Shown piece by piece: positions 59,101 to 62,100 of a DNA stretch of 64,000 nt. Both the position numbers and the translations under genes were made by a program. The DNA comes from Semisulcospira habei (Eukaryota > Mollusca > Gastropoda > Semisulcospiridae): positions 124,005,558 to 124,069,557 of the forward strand of contig BTPG01000005.1 in the NCBI GenBank assembly GCA_036245525.1. The letters run 5' to 3'. The notes under the pieces are model-generated. The model was not told the DNA's origin, made no database searches, and saw nothing but the letters and a program-made list of their open reading frames with translations. The number at the start of each line of letters is the position of its first letter. The first letter of the stretch is position 1.

Positions 59101-62100
59101 TACAATTCCCAATTCAGCAATTTTAAATGGGAAAAAGCTATCATTCACCAAGAACATACCGTAAAGAATGCCGACTTTCCTTATTTCTTGCACTTTATGC
59201 TCACATTATTGAAACTTAATAGGGAGAGAGAGAGGTCAAAATGAAATGGAATAACTTAAGTAATTTTTTCTAATTAATTTTGTGTATTTTTACAACATAG
59301 GGGTAGGGATACAAAATCAACCACTGTGGCACTCATAGTGATCACAGCATCACATACATAGTCAAGTTTATAATAATTGTGACATCCTGTTTTAATGCTG
59401 TAAGCCTGAAAATGGACTGCCAGTGCTATAGAAAATGTCTGAAGGATCGGACACACTTTTATTGTCTTTTTTTTTTTTTTTTGATTTTGCAGAAATGGAT
59501 GTTTAATGAGTGCACAAATACCTTCACTGTGAGCCAGATTCAATATTTGTTCATTCTGTTTTTTGGCAGAGGATGCAGAATGTGTGCCTTAACATAATAT
59601 TGCCTGATCTGGGCTTCTGGAATGAATTCTGATTTATTTAGAGGAATCTATCTATATCCCGTAGTCTTTCTGACCGTTGGGGCACCACTGATGACTTGGC
59701 AACCAGCTCCCTCCATTCCTCTCTGTTCTCTGCCATTCTTAGTGTATCACCCAGCCTCAGACCTGTCCACTCTGAGATATTGTCCTCCCATCTTTTCCTC
59801 TGTTTTCCTCTTCTTCGTCCTCCTTGCACAGTGCCTTGCAGGATTGTTTTGGCAAGCCCTGCTGAACGCGTGACATGCCCATACCACTTCAGTTTGTGTT
59901 TTTTCACAATGGCTAATAGGTCTTCATAGGGCCCGATGGCTTGCCTGATTCTTCTTCCCACTTTCTCGTTCGTGATGTGATCTCTGTATGAAATGCCAAG
60001 CAGGCTTAGAAAATATCTCATTTCAGTGGCTTGTATTCTCCTTTCAAGGTCTGCTGTGAGGGTCCATGACTCGCAGGCATACAAGAACACTGAGATGACT
60101 AAGGAGCGCATCAGTCTGATCTTGGAGCAGAGCGTGATGTTTCTGTCCTTCCATATGGTCTTCAATCTTGTCAGTGCTGTTGTTGTCTGCGCAATCCTGG
60201 ACAGTATTTCTGGTTTTGATCCCTCATCTGTCACAATGGCTCCTAAGTATTTGAATTTATTAACTGTTTCTAGTTTCTGGCTTCCAATCATGACTTCAGT
60301 GTCAATGCCTGAGAGTTCTATGTGAGAGGTACCTCCAGCACCAGCAAGACCTCTAATTATGTCTTTGTTTATTTTAAGAAAGCATTTGACAGGGTGTGGC
60401 ATGCAGCCCTTTGGTCCACCATGAAGCTGTACAACATAAATGCCAACCTGATCAAAGTCATAGCAAACCTTTACAACAAGGCCACTAGCGCAGTCTGCTT
60501 CAACAGCAAAACAGGAAACTGGTTTAGGACTACAATCAGAGTCAGACAAGGCTGCTTGCTCTCACCTACTCTTTTCAACATCTTCCTGGAAAGAATCATG
60601 ACAGACACTCTGAAAGATCATGAAGGAACTGTCAGTATTGGAGGCAGAACAATCACGAACTTGCGCTTTGCGGACGACATTGATGGCCTTGCAGGAACAG
60701 AGGAGCTAGCTCAGCTGGTGGAAAAGCTGGACAGTACAGCCATTGCGTATGGGATGGAAATCAGTGCAGAGAAGACCAAACTAATGACAAATAATTTAGA
60801 GGAAAATGTTTCTCAACCTCATTTTTAGCATCCATGAAGACCGTAAATGGGTGTACCCTTGCGCCATCGGCTATATCTCTGGTGTGCTCCTAAGGATTTT
60901 GTGGGATCATGGCTTAAACAACATCTCAGGACATACTAAAGTATACTTTGAAACCTATCTTATTGAGTACTGGCAGGGGGGTGGGGGGGGGGGGGGGCTG
61001 AGCATGGTATCAGGGTTCATACAGACTTTTGAGCACAAAATTTTAGGACATTACAAGGGCTTTCAAGGGCCATTTTGTGAAACTTCCTGGGGCTTGGAAC
61101 ACAGAAACCCGGCATTAATAAACAAGATAGCATGTTAATAATCATTATACTTTTTGGACATAAAGATGAATGTACACCCCTGTCTGTCAATCTCAGCATG
61201 ATGTGTGGCTTGGTTGATGAGCGTGTTATGCTAAGTCTATACATTTCTAAGCACTGGAGGAAAGAAGTCTGTAGTACTATCCAAAGCTAATTAAGTATTC
61301 AGTTGGTTTAATATTTATACTTATAAGGAATCTTTGAGTCGTTCCATTTCTTCAGAGATTTCTTTGTCCAAATCTTCAATGCTGACTTTCTTCTCTTTGG
61401 CTTTTCTGTGTAGGGCATTGGACTGGGTGATAAAGCGCACTTGTCCTGTATTTTCCGCCGTTTGTGAAAAAGTGCATCACATCGCACACTATCCGATGAA
61501 ATGGCCTGTTTTTTTGGCTTCGACTTCTGATGTCAAAACGTCAGTTTTGGTACAAAAAGAGTTCACACTAACACTGACACTCGGCGAAGAAGAAGCAGTA
61601 GTACTCGTTGATTGAACAGCATTCCTTGATTGGGTTGACGGTTCTGAAACAGCTGCAGAAGATTTCCCAGAAGTTGACAGTTTGTTGATAAAGCTTGTAA
61701 TCGAAACAGCAGGTTTACTTGCCGCAATGAGTTGCTTATGTTTCTTCCCTTTTGCGTGGCTGACAAGGGCACTTTCTCCCATTGTTCTTAGATCGATCGT
61801 TTTTTGGCACACACAACAAAAGCAAGCATGCTTGTTTGTCTTGTCTTCGCGAACCCAATCAGCATACTCTTTTTTTAACAGCCATTATCGACTGAACGTG
61901 CATTTTCCATTTGGCATCTTGAATCTTCGGCGCCAATCTCGAACGCAGAACGACTTCCGGTGGTACTTGATAACTCTGTCTCAACTTCCTGTGGTGATTA
62001 TGTCCCTTGATGAGCAGATGACGTTTTTGTCGTTGTATCGGCTCTTTCTTTTAGTTTTATAATCGAATCCCTTTCAAAAGTTGTTTTTATCATTTCTTTT

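Larger units (their letters stand above)
59620..60830 (-). mobile_element. 5'-inverted (twin-primed) RTE-like LINE fragment
   Basis: Two pieces of one reverse transcriptase lie head to head. On the minus strand 60310-59638 encodes the RT C-terminal half ([61 protein letters not shown]). On the plus strand 60345-60797 encodes the preceding half ([53 protein letters not shown]). The plus-strand piece ends exactly where the minus-strand piece begins in protein order, the signature of twin priming. The element is from a different family from the intact LINE at 53.5 kb. Confidence 0.88.
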
